A stretch of DNA of 64,000 bases, taken from the NCBI GenBank assembly GCA_016793095.1, contig JAEUJQ010000006.1, forward strand, positions 62,001-126,000, written 5' to 3'. The notes below the pieces were generated by a model. That model saw only the letters and a program-made list of their open reading frames with translations, did not search any database and was not told where the DNA came from. This document shows positions 25,618 through 34,192 of this stretch, one piece after another (within the stretch, counting starts at the first letter, position 1; each line of letters opens with the position of its first letter). The stretch comes from Myxococcaceae bacterium (lineage in GTDB: Bacteria > Myxococcota > Myxococcia > Myxococcales > Myxococcaceae). The position numbers and the translations under genes are program-made.

Positions 25618-26847
25618 TCAGATGCCGCGCAGCACCGTCGCCTTGCCGACCCGTCCGATGGCGAGCACGTACGCGCTGGTGCGCAGAGGCAGCTTCCGCG
25701 AGCGTGAGATCTGCCCCACCTTCTCGTAGGCCTCCTTCATCACCCGCTGGAGCTCGGTGGTGACGCGCTCCTCTTCCCAGGTGATGTGCTGCATGTTCTG
25801 CACCCACTCGAAGTAGCTGACGGTGACGCCGCCGGCGTTGGCGAGGATGTCGGGCACCACGAGCACGCCGCGCTGCTCGAAGATCTCGTCGGCCTCGGGC
25901 GTGCACGGCGCGTTGGCGCCCTCGAGCACGATGCGGGCGCGCACCTCGGGAGCGACGCGTTTGTCGATGACGGCGCCGACGGCCGCAGGCACCAGCACGT
26001 CGCAATCGGCGACCAGCACGTCTTCGTTGCGGCAGGGCGTGCCGCCGGGGAAGCCGCGCACGGTGCCGTTCTTCTTCACGAACTCGAACAGCCCGGGCAC
26101 GTCGAGGCCCTTGGGGTTGGCCACGCCGCCGTGCACGTCGCTCACCGCCACCAGCTTCCCGCCGTCTTCATGGAACAGCCGCGCCGCGTGGCTGCCGACG
26201 TTGCCGAAGCCCTGGATCGCGAAGCGCGTGCCCTGCACCTGCTGGCCGACGTCGCGCAGGATCTCGCGAGCGATGAACTGAAGGCCGCGGGCGGTGGCGG
26301 TCTCGCGGCCGCGACTCCCGTAGAGGTCGATGGGCTTGCCCGTCACCACCGCTGGCGAGTGGCCGTGGTAGCGCGAGTACTGATCCATGATCCACGCCAT
26401 CACCTGCGGGTTGGTGTTCATGTCAGGCCCGGGGATGTCGCGGGTGGGCCCGATGACGTCGTGGATCTGATCGACGAACTTGCGGGTGAGGCGCTCGAGC
26501 TCCTTCACCGAGAGCTCAGCGGGGTTGCACTGGATGCCCCCCTTGGCGCCGCCGTACGGCAGGTTCACCACGGCGGTCTTCCACGTCATGAGCGAGGCGA
26601 GGCCGAGCACCTCGTCGTCGGTCACGTCGGGGTGGAAGCGCAGGCCGCCCTTCATCGGCCCACGCGCGTTGTCGTGCTGCACGCGGTAGCCCTTGAAGGT
26701 GCGGATCTCTCCGCTGTCGAGCTCGATGGAGACCTGCACGCTGACGCTGCGCAGGGGCGTGGCGAGGAGCGTCTCGATTCGCTCACCGACGTCCATGATG
26801 CGCGCGGCCTTCTTGAAGTACCAGGTGGCGGCTTCTGCCGAAGTCAT
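25618..26847 (-). CDS. gdhA: Glutamate dehydrogenase (Glu/Leu/Phe/Val family)
   Basis: A 409-residue NAD(P)-dependent dehydrogenase that interconverts glutamate with 2-oxoglutarate and ammonia. Lys66 in GPMKGGLRFHP, Lys90 in MTWKTAVV and catalytic Lys102 in PYGGAKGGI are present, and the Rossmann motif GFGNVGSHAA follows in the second half. The length fits the approx. 410-residue catabolic type. A leucine dehydrogenase is less likely because of length and motif context. It is first of a probable three-gene minus-strand run with the cNMP-binding protein and the peptidase, and divergent from a lipoprotein gene only 29 bases away. Confidence 0.95.
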   Translation of the reverse strand: MTSAEAATWYFKKAARIMDVGERIETLLATPLRSVSVQVSIELDSGEIRTFKGYRVQHDNARGPMKGGLRFHPDVTDDEVLGLASLMTWKTAVVNLPYGGAKGGIQCNPAELSVKELERLTRKFVDQIHDVIGPTRDIPGPDMNTNPQVMAWIMDQYSRYHGHSPAVVTGKPIDLYGSRGRETATARGLQFIAREILRDVGQQVQGTRFAIQGFGNVGSHAARLFHEDGGKLVAVSDVHGGVANPKGLDVPGLFEFVKKNGTVRGFPGGTPCRNEDVLVADCDVLVPAAVGAVIDKRVAPEVRARIVLEGANAPCTPEADEIFEQRGVLVVPDILANAGGVTVSYFEWVQNMQHITWEEERVTTELQRVMKEAYEKVGQISRSRKLPLRTSAYVLAIGRVGKATVLRGI

Positions 26848-26876
26848 GGTGCGCGGACCATAGGGCTGCGCGTAGC

Positions 26877-28589
26877 ATGTCGTCCATGATTCGACTCACC
26901 GTCCCCGTCCTGGCCATCACCCTGCTCCTGGGGCCGGCCTGTGGCTCGCCGCCGCCCGTGAAGTGTCAGCCCTCCAACTGCTCCGGCTGCTGCAACGCCG
27001 CCGGGGAGTGTCTGGGCTTCATGAAGCAGGCGAAGGCCGAGTGCGGCTCCGGAGGCAGCGCGTGCGTGGCGTGCGCGTCGAACCAGACCTGCAGCGCGCA
27101 GGGCCGGTGCGTGGCGGGCTCGGCAGGCGGCGCTGCTGGCGGAGGTGAAGCGGGCGGCAGCGCCGGGGGCGCCGCGGGGGGCGCGGGGGGCGGGATGGTC
27201 TGCGGCGGCGAGGGCGACGTCTGCTGCGCGAACCAGGGATGCAACCTGACGCTCTCGTGCAGTCGCGGCCTCTGCATCCGCTGCGGTCAGACGAACCAGC
27301 CGTGCTGCAACAACTCGTGCCTGGGCTCGAACGTGTGCACCAACGGGACCTGCGTGTTCCCCAGCACGGCAGGTGGCTCGGCGGCAGGTGGCTCGGCGGC
27401 AGGTGGCTCGGCGGCAGGCGGCTCGGCGGCAGGTGGCTCGGCGGCAGGCGGCTCGGCGGCAGGCGGCTCGGCGGCAGGCGGCTCGGCGGCAGGCGGCTCG
27501 GCGGCAGGCGGTTCGGCGGCAGGCGGTTCAGCGGCTGGTGGTTCAGCGGCTGGTGGTTCAGCGGCGGGCGGCTCCGCGGGTGGGTCCGCGCTCCTCTCGG
27601 TAGGCGACCCCTGCATCCTCGGGACGGAGTGCGCTGATGGCCTCTGCCTCACGGCCGGGTTCATCGATGGCTACTGCTCGAAGACCTGCACGTCGGATTC
27701 CGACTGCACCTTCGGGAGCAACTGCGGGCGCAACCCGCAAGGGGGAGCCAACGTCTGCCTCAAGCGCTGTACGTCCGCAGGGACCAGCGCCGGCTGCCGT
27801 CCCGAGTATGTCTGCGACCGCGGCAACACCTCGCTCCTCAACGTGCCCGTCTGCTACCCGAAGTGCACCTCACCGTCGATCTGTGGCGCAGGCGCCTCCC
27901 AGTGCGACAGCCGTGGGTTCTGCTGCGGCGCCTCCCCCTACGCGTGCTGTGAAGGCACCACCTGCGCCACCGGGACCTGCTCCGCGGGCTATTGCTCAGG
28001 CTCCGGAACCGGTGGTGGCTCAGCGGGTGGCGGCTCCGCGGGTGGTGGCTCGGCTGCGGGCGGATCGGCTGCGGGCGGATCGGCTGCGGGCGGATCGGCG
28101 GCGGGTGGCTCGGCGGCCGGCGGCTCGGCTGGCGGTGGGTCCGCCGCGAATCCCGTCGGGTCAGCGTGCACCAGCCAGTCGCAGTGCACCGGCTCGGTCA
28201 ACGATCGTCGCTGCGAGCCAACGTGGACAGGCGACCCCCCATGGACCGGCGGTTACTGCACCATCGGCAACTGCAGCACCGGCACCTGTCCGTCGGGCAG
28301 CTCCTGCGCCCTGTACGCCGGCACGCCCAACCACTGCCTCGCCAACTGCGACTTCCAGACCCAGTCCGGGTGTCGAACCGGCTACATCTGCGAGCGCGGC
28401 CTCACGGACAACTTCCTGCAGGGCACGTGCTACCCGCGCTGCTCGCAGAACTCCCACTGCGGAGGGACCGGCCGCTGCGACACGGCGACCGGGTTCTGCT
28501 GCGGCAACCAGGGCTTCCGCTGCTGCACGACGGGAACGGCGTGCATGCAGGGCACCTGCCGGTCCGATCTCGGGGGCTATTGCGGGTGA
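26877..28589 (+). CDS. Cys-rich lipoprotein with two Ala/Gly/Ser repeat linkers
   Basis: A 570-residue lipoprotein with a lipobox at GPAC near residue 22. Cys-rich modules are joined by two linkers of repeated AAGGS pentapeptides. The first (about residues 165-240) has some fourteen units and the second (about 380-420) about eight. The Cys-rich parts carry CTSDSDCTFGSNC, CNNSCLGSNVC and CCEGTTC patterns, so a disulfide-rich surface protein is likely. An in-frame ATG at 26886 is an equally good start; neither has a clear ribosome binding site. The stop overlaps the XRE regulator start (GTGA), indicating translational coupling. Confidence 0.83.
   Translation: MSSMIRLTVPVLAITLLLGPACGSPPPVKCQPSNCSGCCNAAGECLGFMKQAKAECGSGGSACVACASNQTCSAQGRCVAGSAGGAAGGGEAGGSAGGAAGGAGGGMVCGGEGDVCCANQGCNLTLSCSRGLCIRCGQTNQPCCNNSCLGSNVCTNGTCVFPSTAGGSAAGGSAAGGSAAGGSAAGGSAAGGSAAGGSAAGGSAAGGSAAGGSAAGGSAAGGSAAGGSAAGGSAGGSALLSVGDPCILGTECADGLCLTAGFIDGYCSKTCTSDSDCTFGSNCGRNPQGGANVCLKRCTSAGTSAGCRPEYVCDRGNTSLLNVPVCYPKCTSPSICGAGASQCDSRGFCCGASPYACCEGTTCATGTCSAGYCSGSGTGGGSAGGGSAGGGSAAGGSAAGGSAAGGSAAGGSAAGGSAGGGSAANPVGSACTSQSQCTGSVNDRRCEPTWTGDPPWTGGYCTIGNCSTGTCPSGSSCALYAGTPNHCLANCDFQTQSGCRTGYICERGLTDNFLQGTCYPRCSQNSHCGGTGRCDTATGFCCGNQGFRCCTTGTACMQGTCRSDLGGYCG
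27369..27588 (+). repeat. 15-bp coding tandem repeat (AAGGS)
   Basis: About fourteen copies of a 15-base unit, GGCTCGGCGGCAGGT with T/C variation, in frame in the lipoprotein gene. A second, shorter array of the same type lies at about 28012-28142. Array length is likely variable by slippage. Confidence 0.9.
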
Positions 28590-29074
28590 CCGGAGGCGAG
28601 GAGGAGGCCATCGATGCCCGCGCGCACCTGGCGGCGCTCGGTCGGCGCGTGCGGACGCTCCGCGAGACGCTGCGGCTCACCCAGGAAGCCTTCGCCCTGC
28701 GCTGCGGCATCTCGGTCAGCTTCGCCTCGCTCCTCGAGCGTGGCGAGCGCAGCCCGTCGTACGAGACGCTGATCGCCATCGGCCGCGCGCTGGAGGTCCC
28801 CGTCGCCGAGCTGTTCCGCGACGGGCCGTCCTTCGCGACCGACGATCCCTCCCACGTGCGGCTGCTGGACTTCGCGCGGAAGGCCCAGCTCACCCGCGCG
28901 CAGGTCGATCGCGTCATCGCCGTCGGCCACGCCATGTTCGGCCTCGAGCCCGATCAACGCCGCGCCGGGAAGGTCGCGGTCTGCTCCGAAGACGGGTGTG
29001 ATCGCCCGGTGCTGGCGCGGGGCCTCTGCGGGCCGCACTACCACCGGGCCCGGCGGGCGCGGCTCAACGAGTGA
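28586..29074 (+). CDS. XRE-family regulator with C-terminal Cys/His (zinc-binding-like) tail
   Basis: A 162-residue protein with a GTG start overlapping the lipoprotein stop. Residues 15-75 form a Cro/CI-type helix-turn-helix (TLRETLRLTQEAFALRCGIS, LLERGERSPSYETLIAIGRAL). The C-terminal 35 residues carry VCSEDGCDRPVLARGLCGPHY, a C-x4-C-x8-C-x3-H pattern that suggests a small zinc site, as in proteins with the ARGLCxxHY motif. It is likely an autoregulatory DNA-binding protein for the coupled lipoprotein gene. It overlaps the convergent histidine kinase gene by 11 bases at the tail. Confidence 0.83.
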   Translation: MTGGEEEAIDARAHLAALGRRVRTLRETLRLTQEAFALRCGISVSFASLLERGERSPSYETLIAIGRALEVPVAELFRDGPSFATDDPSHVRLLDFARKAQLTRAQVDRVIAVGHAMFGLEPDQRRAGKVAVCSEDGCDRPVLARGLCGPHYHRARRARLNE

Positions 29075-30191
29075 GCGGGAAACACACCGAGAAGGTCGTG
29101 CCCTTGCCCGGCGCGGTTGTCAGCCCCAGCCCCGCGCCGTGACTGCGGACGATGCCCGCGACGGCCGCCAGCCCCAGCCCGCGACCGACCTGCTTCGTCG
29201 AGAAGAACGGATCGTAGATGCGGGCGACGACGTCTGCGGTCATGCCCACGCCGGTGTCGGCCACCTCGAGGACGACCGCGGGACCGGCTGCGAGCACGCC
29301 CACCGATGGGCCCATGAAGGTGGCGGGATCGACGGAGCGCTGCGAGAGCCTCACCACGACGGTGCCCGCCCCTTCGATCGCCTCGCACGCGTTGTTCACG
29401 AGCGACAGCAGCACCTCACGCACTTGAGCCGGGTCGCACCTCACCCGAGCGACGCCGCTCGCGAGCTCGAAGGCGAGCTGCGCCCTGCCGTGCGCGGCCC
29501 CCTCCAGCAGCGGGGTGATCCCGGTGACCAGTTCGTGAAGATCGGTGTCGGCGAGCGCCGTTCTGCCGAGGCCCAGGTAGGCCAGCAGCCGATGCGTGAG
29601 CTCCGACGCACGTCCCACGGCGGCCTCGATGGCCTCGATCGACTCGAGGCCGCGCGCGCCCGACACCTCCCCCCGCAGCGCGCTCGCCTCACCCAGAATC
29701 ACCGTCAGCAGGTTGTTGAAGTCGTGCGCCACCCCGCCGGCCATCCGCCCCAGGCTCTCGAGCTTCTGCAGCTCGCGCAGCCGCAGCTCCGTTTTCTGCC
29801 GCTCCGCCTCCGCGCGCTTCCGCTCCGAGATGTCGCGGCTGTTGGCCACCACGCCCCGCACGGCCGGGTTGTCGAGCTGGTTGCTCGCGACGGCCTCCAT
29901 CCACAGCCAGCGCCCGTCCTTCGTGAGGTACCGGTACTCGACGGTGCGGAGGGTGCCGGGCGCGCCGAGCACCTCGGCGAAGACGCGCGCCACTTCGGCC
30001 CGATCCTCGGGGTGGATCAGCTCGAAGGTGTCCTTGTGCTGCAGCTCCTCGGGCGTGAAGCCGTTGATGCGGACGGTCGCCGGCGAGTTGAAGAGGAGCC
30101 GGCCCTGGCCGTCGAGCAGCGAGATGATGTCCACCGAGTGGAGCGTGAGCGCGCGGAACAGCTCCTCGGTCCAGACGGCGTCGTCACTCAT
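29064..30191 (-). CDS. PAS-domain sensor histidine kinase
   Basis: A 375-residue soluble kinase. A PAS domain of the PAS_3 kind covers about 10-130 (DIISLLDGQGRLLFNS, YRYLTKDGRWLWMEAVA). The phosphoacceptor is His156 in GGVAHDFNNLL, followed by the HATPase domain with N box LVNNACEAI, G1 box DTGVGM and G2 GRGLGLAAV. No transmembrane segment is visible, so sensing is cytoplasmic. It starts six bases after the CpaF stop, in the same direction, so ATPase and kinase are co-transcribed. No response regulator is adjacent. Confidence 0.92.
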   Translation of the reverse strand: MSDDAVWTEELFRALTLHSVDIISLLDGQGRLLFNSPATVRINGFTPEELQHKDTFELIHPEDRAEVARVFAEVLGAPGTLRTVEYRYLTKDGRWLWMEAVASNQLDNPAVRGVVANSRDISERKRAEAERQKTELRLRELQKLESLGRMAGGVAHDFNNLLTVILGEASALRGEVSGARGLESIEAIEAAVGRASELTHRLLAYLGLGRTALADTDLHELVTGITPLLEGAAHGRAQLAFELASGVARVRCDPAQVREVLLSLVNNACEAIEGAGTVVVRLSQRSVDPATFMGPSVGVLAAGPAVVLEVADTGVGMTADVVARIYDPFFSTKQVGRGLGLAAVAGIVRSHGAGLGLTTAPGKGTTFSVCFPLTR

Positions 30192-30197
30192 GTGGGC

Positions 30198-31862
30198 TCA
30201 GCGCTTGGGCGGGATCCGGTGGGGCGAGGTCGGCGGGCGCGCGCCGGGACCGGTCGTCGGCCGTTGCGGAGCGCCCGCGGGCCTGGGCCGGTTGGCGGGT
30301 GGCTGCGGGTAGGCCTTGATGTTGGTGCCGTCGGAGTCGCCTTCCCCACCCTCCCCTTCGGCCATCAGCTCGTCGTCGACCTGCACGCTGCCCTCGTCTG
30401 ACGGGGCCTCGTCATCGCCCGGCTCGGGAGGCTTCTTCGCGAGCAGCGGGTTGCGGGTCGGCGGCGGGGTCGCATCGTCGCGCGCTGGGCGGGGCGCCGC
30501 GCTCTGGGAGGGACGGGCCGGGGCGGCGGAGGCGGGCTTCGGGCCCGGGCTCGGCGGCACCTGCACCTGGGCGCTCCCCTTCGAGCCACCCGCCTTCTCG
30601 GCGTTCTTCTTCCGAGCGTCCTCCTGCAGCTGGTGCTCGAACTCGCGGTAGCGCTGCTCGAACTCGTCGGGATCGGGCAGGTGCTTCTCGCGGTGCTTGA
30701 GCGAGGGCGCCCAGTGCGTGGTGACGTTCTCGCCCACGCCGTGGATGAGCGGCGGCGGGGGCAGGTTGTAGGTCGCCGGGTCGAAGTACTTCTCGTCGAG
30801 ATCGGTGAAGCCGTACGCCCGCGCCTTCGCGAGGAACGTCGGCAGGATGCCCGTCGGCGCGTGGTACCCGAGGATGTTGCCCTGCTCGTCCTTGGTGACG
30901 GGGATGTAGAGCCAGATGTCCTGCGTGCGGTAGTCGCCCTTCTCGTTGAGCGGCAGCACCTCGGAGATCGCGATCGTCTTGCGCGAGCCGTCTTGCAGGC
31001 GCTCGCAGCACACGACGAAGTTGATCGCCGCCGCCACCTGCGCGCGCACGGCCACCATCGGCAGCTCGACCGAGCTCATCAGACAGAGCGACTCGATGCG
31101 CCGCAGCGACTCGGTGGGCGTGTTCGCGTGCGTCGTCGCCATCGAGCCGCCGTGGCCGGTGTTCATCGCCTGCATGAGGTCGAACGCCTCGCCGCCGCGC
31201 ACCTCGCCGACGATGATGCGGTCGGGCCGGAGCCGCAGCGCCGAGTGCAGCAGGTGCCCCATGTTCACCTCGCCCTTGCCGTACTTGTCCGGCGGGCGCG
31301 ACTCGAAGGGCACGAGGTGCTCCTGGTTCAGCTGCAGCTCGGCCGAGTCCTCGATGGTGAGGATGCGCTCGTCGTTGGGGATGAGCGACGAGAGGATGTT
31401 GAGGAGCGTCGTCTTGCCCGAGCCCGTGCCGCCCGACACCAGCATGTTCAGCTTCACGCGCACCGCCGCCTCGATGACGCGCACCATCGGCGGCGTGATC
31501 GACCCGAACTTGATGAGGTTCTCGGGCGTGAGCTTGTCGCGGAAGAACTTGCGGATGGAGATGGTGGTGCCCTTGCGCGCGATCGGCGGCAGCACCACGT
31601 GAATGCGGCTGCCGTCGGGCAGGCGCGCGTCGAGGCGGGGGCGATCTTCCGACAGCGGGCGGCCGACGTACTGCGCCATGTTGCGCGCGGCGCCGAGCAG
31701 CCCCTCCTCGGTGAAGGTGGCGTCGGTCTTGTAGAGGCGCCCTTTGCGCTCGATCCACACGTCCTTCTCGCCGTTGATCATGATCTCCGAGACGCTCTCG
31801 TCATCCAGGTACTGGGTGACGGGCTTCAAGAACGCCCGGAGGGACTCCTGGAACATCGACAT
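30198..31862 (-). CDS. CpaF/TadA-type secretion ATPase with Pro-rich tail
   Basis: A 554-residue type II/IV secretion-superfamily ATPase of the CpaF group, which powers Flp/Tad pilus assembly. The Walker A motif SGGTGSGKTT lies at 143-152, Walker B (LRPDRIIVGEVRGGE) near 215-230 and the His box (MATTHANTP) near 250. Beyond residue about 390 there is a long Lys/Pro/Ala/Glu-rich low-complexity tail that normal CpaF proteins lack. The start is at GTG/ATG near 31862; the frame is open to 32186, but the conserved sequence begins here. No other tad genes are in the window. It is coupled to a PAS histidine kinase. Confidence 0.92.
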   Translation of the reverse strand: MSMFQESLRAFLKPVTQYLDDESVSEIMINGEKDVWIERKGRLYKTDATFTEEGLLGAARNMAQYVGRPLSEDRPRLDARLPDGSRIHVVLPPIARKGTTISIRKFFRDKLTPENLIKFGSITPPMVRVIEAAVRVKLNMLVSGGTGSGKTTLLNILSSLIPNDERILTIEDSAELQLNQEHLVPFESRPPDKYGKGEVNMGHLLHSALRLRPDRIIVGEVRGGEAFDLMQAMNTGHGGSMATTHANTPTESLRRIESLCLMSSVELPMVAVRAQVAAAINFVVCCERLQDGSRKTIAISEVLPLNEKGDYRTQDIWLYIPVTKDEQGNILGYHAPTGILPTFLAKARAYGFTDLDEKYFDPATYNLPPPPLIHGVGENVTTHWAPSLKHREKHLPDPDEFEQRYREFEHQLQEDARKKNAEKAGGSKGSAQVQVPPSPGPKPASAAPARPSQSAAPRPARDDATPPPTRNPLLAKKPPEPGDDEAPSDEGSVQVDDELMAEGEGGEGDSDGTNIKAYPQPPANRPRPAGAPQRPTTGPGARPPTSPHRIPPKR

Positions 31863-31928
31863 GGGCGCGCAGTGTAGCCCGGCCGAAGTGTGAGTGGCGA
31901 AGCGCCGAAGGCGTTCTAACGTCCTCTC

Positions 31929-32573
31929 ATGGCCAGCCGCCGACCCGCCCGACCCGCCCGAAAGCCTGCCGCGAAGCCGGACAAGCCCCCAGCAGGGGAC
32001 GGGGACCAGGCCGCGGCCGACGAAGGCGAGGCGCCGACGGACGAGGCGCTGCCGAAGAACACCCTGCCCTTCGAGATCGACCCGAAGAAGGTCGAGGACT
32101 CGCTCAAGAAGGTGCGCGAGCAGCTCGTGCAGTTCGCGAAGAAGGGGCGCTACACGAAGGTGCGCTTCAAGTTCCGCGGCAAACAACTGCTGCCCGATCT
32201 CCCGCTGGCCGCCGTCGTCGCGGTCGAGGGCGCGACGTTCTACTGGACCGGGCTCTTGCGGCTGCTCGTGTTCAACCTGGCCGGTCGCGCCGTCATCGAC
32301 GTCGAGCTGGTGAACGACTCCGAGAAGCGCATCACCGCGGGCAAGGAGGCGCTGCTGTCAGGCGATCTCGACGAGGCGCTCAAGGCCTTCCGCGAGGCGC
32401 TCGACATGGACCCCGAGAACCCGGTGGTGCACCTGAACCTGGGCGTGGCCTACAAGCTCAAGGGGCAGAAAGACGTGGCCCGGCTGGCGCTGACGAAGGC
32501 GAAGGCGCTCGATGCGCAGGGCCCCACCGGCGCAGAGGCCGATCGGCTGCTGGCCGGCCTCGGTCCCGCCTGA
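31929..32573 (+). CDS. TPR-domain protein
   Basis: A 214-residue protein. Residues 1-45 are basic then acidic low-complexity. A helical/beta domain follows (about 50-125, FRGKQLLPDLPLAAVVAVEGATFYW). At least two TPR units close it (about 135-205, SGDLDEALKAFREALDMDPENPVVHLNLGVAYKLKGQ). No signal or membrane helix, so it is probably cytoplasmic. It is followed 52 bases later by an MFS gene and divergent from cpaF, and its partner is unknown. Confidence 0.8.
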   Translation: MASRRPARPARKPAAKPDKPPAGDGDQAAADEGEAPTDEALPKNTLPFEIDPKKVEDSLKKVREQLVQFAKKGRYTKVRFKFRGKQLLPDLPLAAVVAVEGATFYWTGLLRLLVFNLAGRAVIDVELVNDSEKRITAGKEALLSGDLDEALKAFREALDMDPENPVVHLNLGVAYKLKGQKDVARLALTKAKALDAQGPTGAEADRLLAGLGPA

Positions 32574-32625
32574 CGAACGATCGCCGCACGCGCCTGACCG
32601 TCTCGGTATAAGGCCGGGCTCCCGC

Positions 32626-33912
32626 ATGGCTCAGCGTCGCAAGCCCGCTATCGGCTTCATCTTCGTCACCCTGTTCCTCGACGTCCTGGGGATCGGGCTG
32701 CTCATTCCCATCATGCCGGGGCTGGTGAAGACCTTCGCCGAGCAGGCGCTCGCAGGCGGAGGCGACGCGCTGATGAACCTGGCGCTGCACGACACGGCCA
32801 CCGCCCAGGAGCTCGCCTCGAAGTGGTACGGCTGGCTGATCGCGTCGTACGCGGCGATGCAGTTCCTGTTCTCGCCGATGATGGGCAGCCTGTCGGATCG
32901 CTTCGGCCGGCGGCGCGTGCTGCTCTTGTCGAACTTCTTTCAGGCCGCCGGCTATCTGCTGAACGGGTTCGCGCCGTCGCTGACGTGGCTCTTCCTGGGC
33001 CGCCTCGTCTCGGGCATCACCGGCGCGAGCATCGGCACCGCCACCGCCTACATCGCCGACGTCACGCCGCCCGAGAAGCGCGCGCAGAGCTTCGGGCTGG
33101 TGGGCATCGCCTTTGGCCTCGGCTTCATCTTCGGCCCGCTGCTCGGCGGCGTGCTGGGGCAGGTCGAGCTCCGGCTGCCCTTCTACGTCGCGGCGGCGCT
33201 GGCACTCTTGAACGCCGCCTGGGGCTTCTTCGTGCTGCCCGAGAGCCTGAAGGAAGAAGACCGGCGGCCGTTCTCGTGGGCGCGCTCGAACCCGTTCGGC
33301 ACCCTGAAGGCCCTGGGCCGGTACCCGATCGTGCTCGCGATGACGGCGACCGCGTTCCTCTTCAACCTCGGCCAGCGCGCGCTCGAGAGCACCTGGGTGC
33401 TCACCACCGCCCACCGCTACGGGTGGACCCCGAAGGACGCCGGCGTCTCCCTCGCGCTGGTGGGCGTCGCCGCCGCGATCGTGCAGGGCGGCCTGGTGCG
33501 CCGGGTGGTGCCGATGCTGGGCGAGCGGCGCGCCTTCCTCGTCGCGGGCGCGATCAGCACGGTCGCGTTCGTCGCCTACGGCCTCGCGCCCACGGGCTTC
33601 ATCGCCTCCTGCGTCATCCCTTTCGGCGCGCTGGGAGGCATCGCCGGACCCGCCGTGCAGGCGATGCTCTCGCGCGCGGTCCCGGCCAACGAGCAGGGCA
33701 TGCTGCAGGGCGGGCTCGTGAGCCTCACCGCGCTCACGCAGATCATCGGACCGCCGGTGGCCACGGGGCTCTTCGGCTACTTCATCAGCACGCAAGCGCC
33801 CGTGCAGGTGCCCGGCGTCTCGTTCTTCTTCGGAGCGGCCTGCATGCTCGTGGGGCTCGGCTTCGCGGTGCGCGCGTTCGCGAAGCACCCTGAGCGGGTC
33901 GCCGCGGGCTGA
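32626..33912 (+). CDS. MFS transporter (TetA-like, drug:H+ antiporter family)
   Basis: A 428-residue 12-TM major facilitator. The first helix carries LDVLGIGLLIPIMPGL, like TetA-group (class 12-TM) exporters. Motif A, GSLSDRFGRRRVLL, sits between helices 2 and 3, and motif C (GLVGIAFGLGFIFGPLLGGVLG) in helix 5 marks it as an antiporter. The substrate could be a tetracycline-like drug or another small amphipathic compound; nothing nearby decides. No tetR-like regulator is adjacent. The start was chosen at the ATG that begins the first helix, since the frame is open upstream. Confidence 0.88.
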   Translation: MAQRRKPAIGFIFVTLFLDVLGIGLLIPIMPGLVKTFAEQALAGGGDALMNLALHDTATAQELASKWYGWLIASYAAMQFLFSPMMGSLSDRFGRRRVLLLSNFFQAAGYLLNGFAPSLTWLFLGRLVSGITGASIGTATAYIADVTPPEKRAQSFGLVGIAFGLGFIFGPLLGGVLGQVELRLPFYVAAALALLNAAWGFFVLPESLKEEDRRPFSWARSNPFGTLKALGRYPIVLAMTATAFLFNLGQRALESTWVLTTAHRYGWTPKDAGVSLALVGVAAAIVQGGLVRRVVPMLGERRAFLVAGAISTVAFVAYGLAPTGFIASCVIPFGALGGIAGPAVQAMLSRAVPANEQGMLQGGLVSLTALTQIIGPPVATGLFGYFISTQAPVQVPGVSFFFGAACMLVGLGFAVRAFAKHPERVAAG

Positions 33913-33915
33913 CCG

Positions 33916-34134
33916 CTACTTCGAGATGGGCGCCTCGGCCTCGCCCGAGCCGCGCTCCTCCTGGTACTGCTTCGGGTTCGTCGGCCACGTGAGATCCGCC
34001 GGCACCTTGCCGCCGCCGCGCTGCTCGCGGCCGGTGCTCCACTCGTTCTCGTGGTGGGCGAGGTCGTTCGTCGCGCGGCTCTTGAAGGGAACCGGGAGCT
34101 TCTTCGGATCGGCTGGCTTGTTCGAGGAACCCAT
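33916..34134 (-). CDS. Small hypothetical protein
   Basis: A 72-residue, highly charged and Pro-rich protein, MGSSNKPADPKKLPVPFKSR onward, with HHENEWSTG and WPTNPKQYQEE in the middle. No cysteines, no membrane segment. It looks like a conserved small cytoplasmic protein, but I know no name for it. The gene is convergent with the MFS gene and divergent from the acyltransferase gene. The upstream extension of the frame lacks coding character. Confidence 0.6.
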   Translation of the reverse strand: MGSSNKPADPKKLPVPFKSRATNDLAHHENEWSTGREQRGGGKVPADLTWPTNPKQYQEERGSGEAEAPISK

Positions 34135-34192
34135 GCCCCGTTGATAGCGAGGGGTGGGCTCGCTGGCTACGGCCTCGTAGACTGACCGGGCT

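Noticed and set aside
27369-28142. Regular short repeats that could suggest a CRISPR array
   Set aside because: Units are contiguous 15-base coding repeats with no spacers and in frame with a lipoprotein gene.
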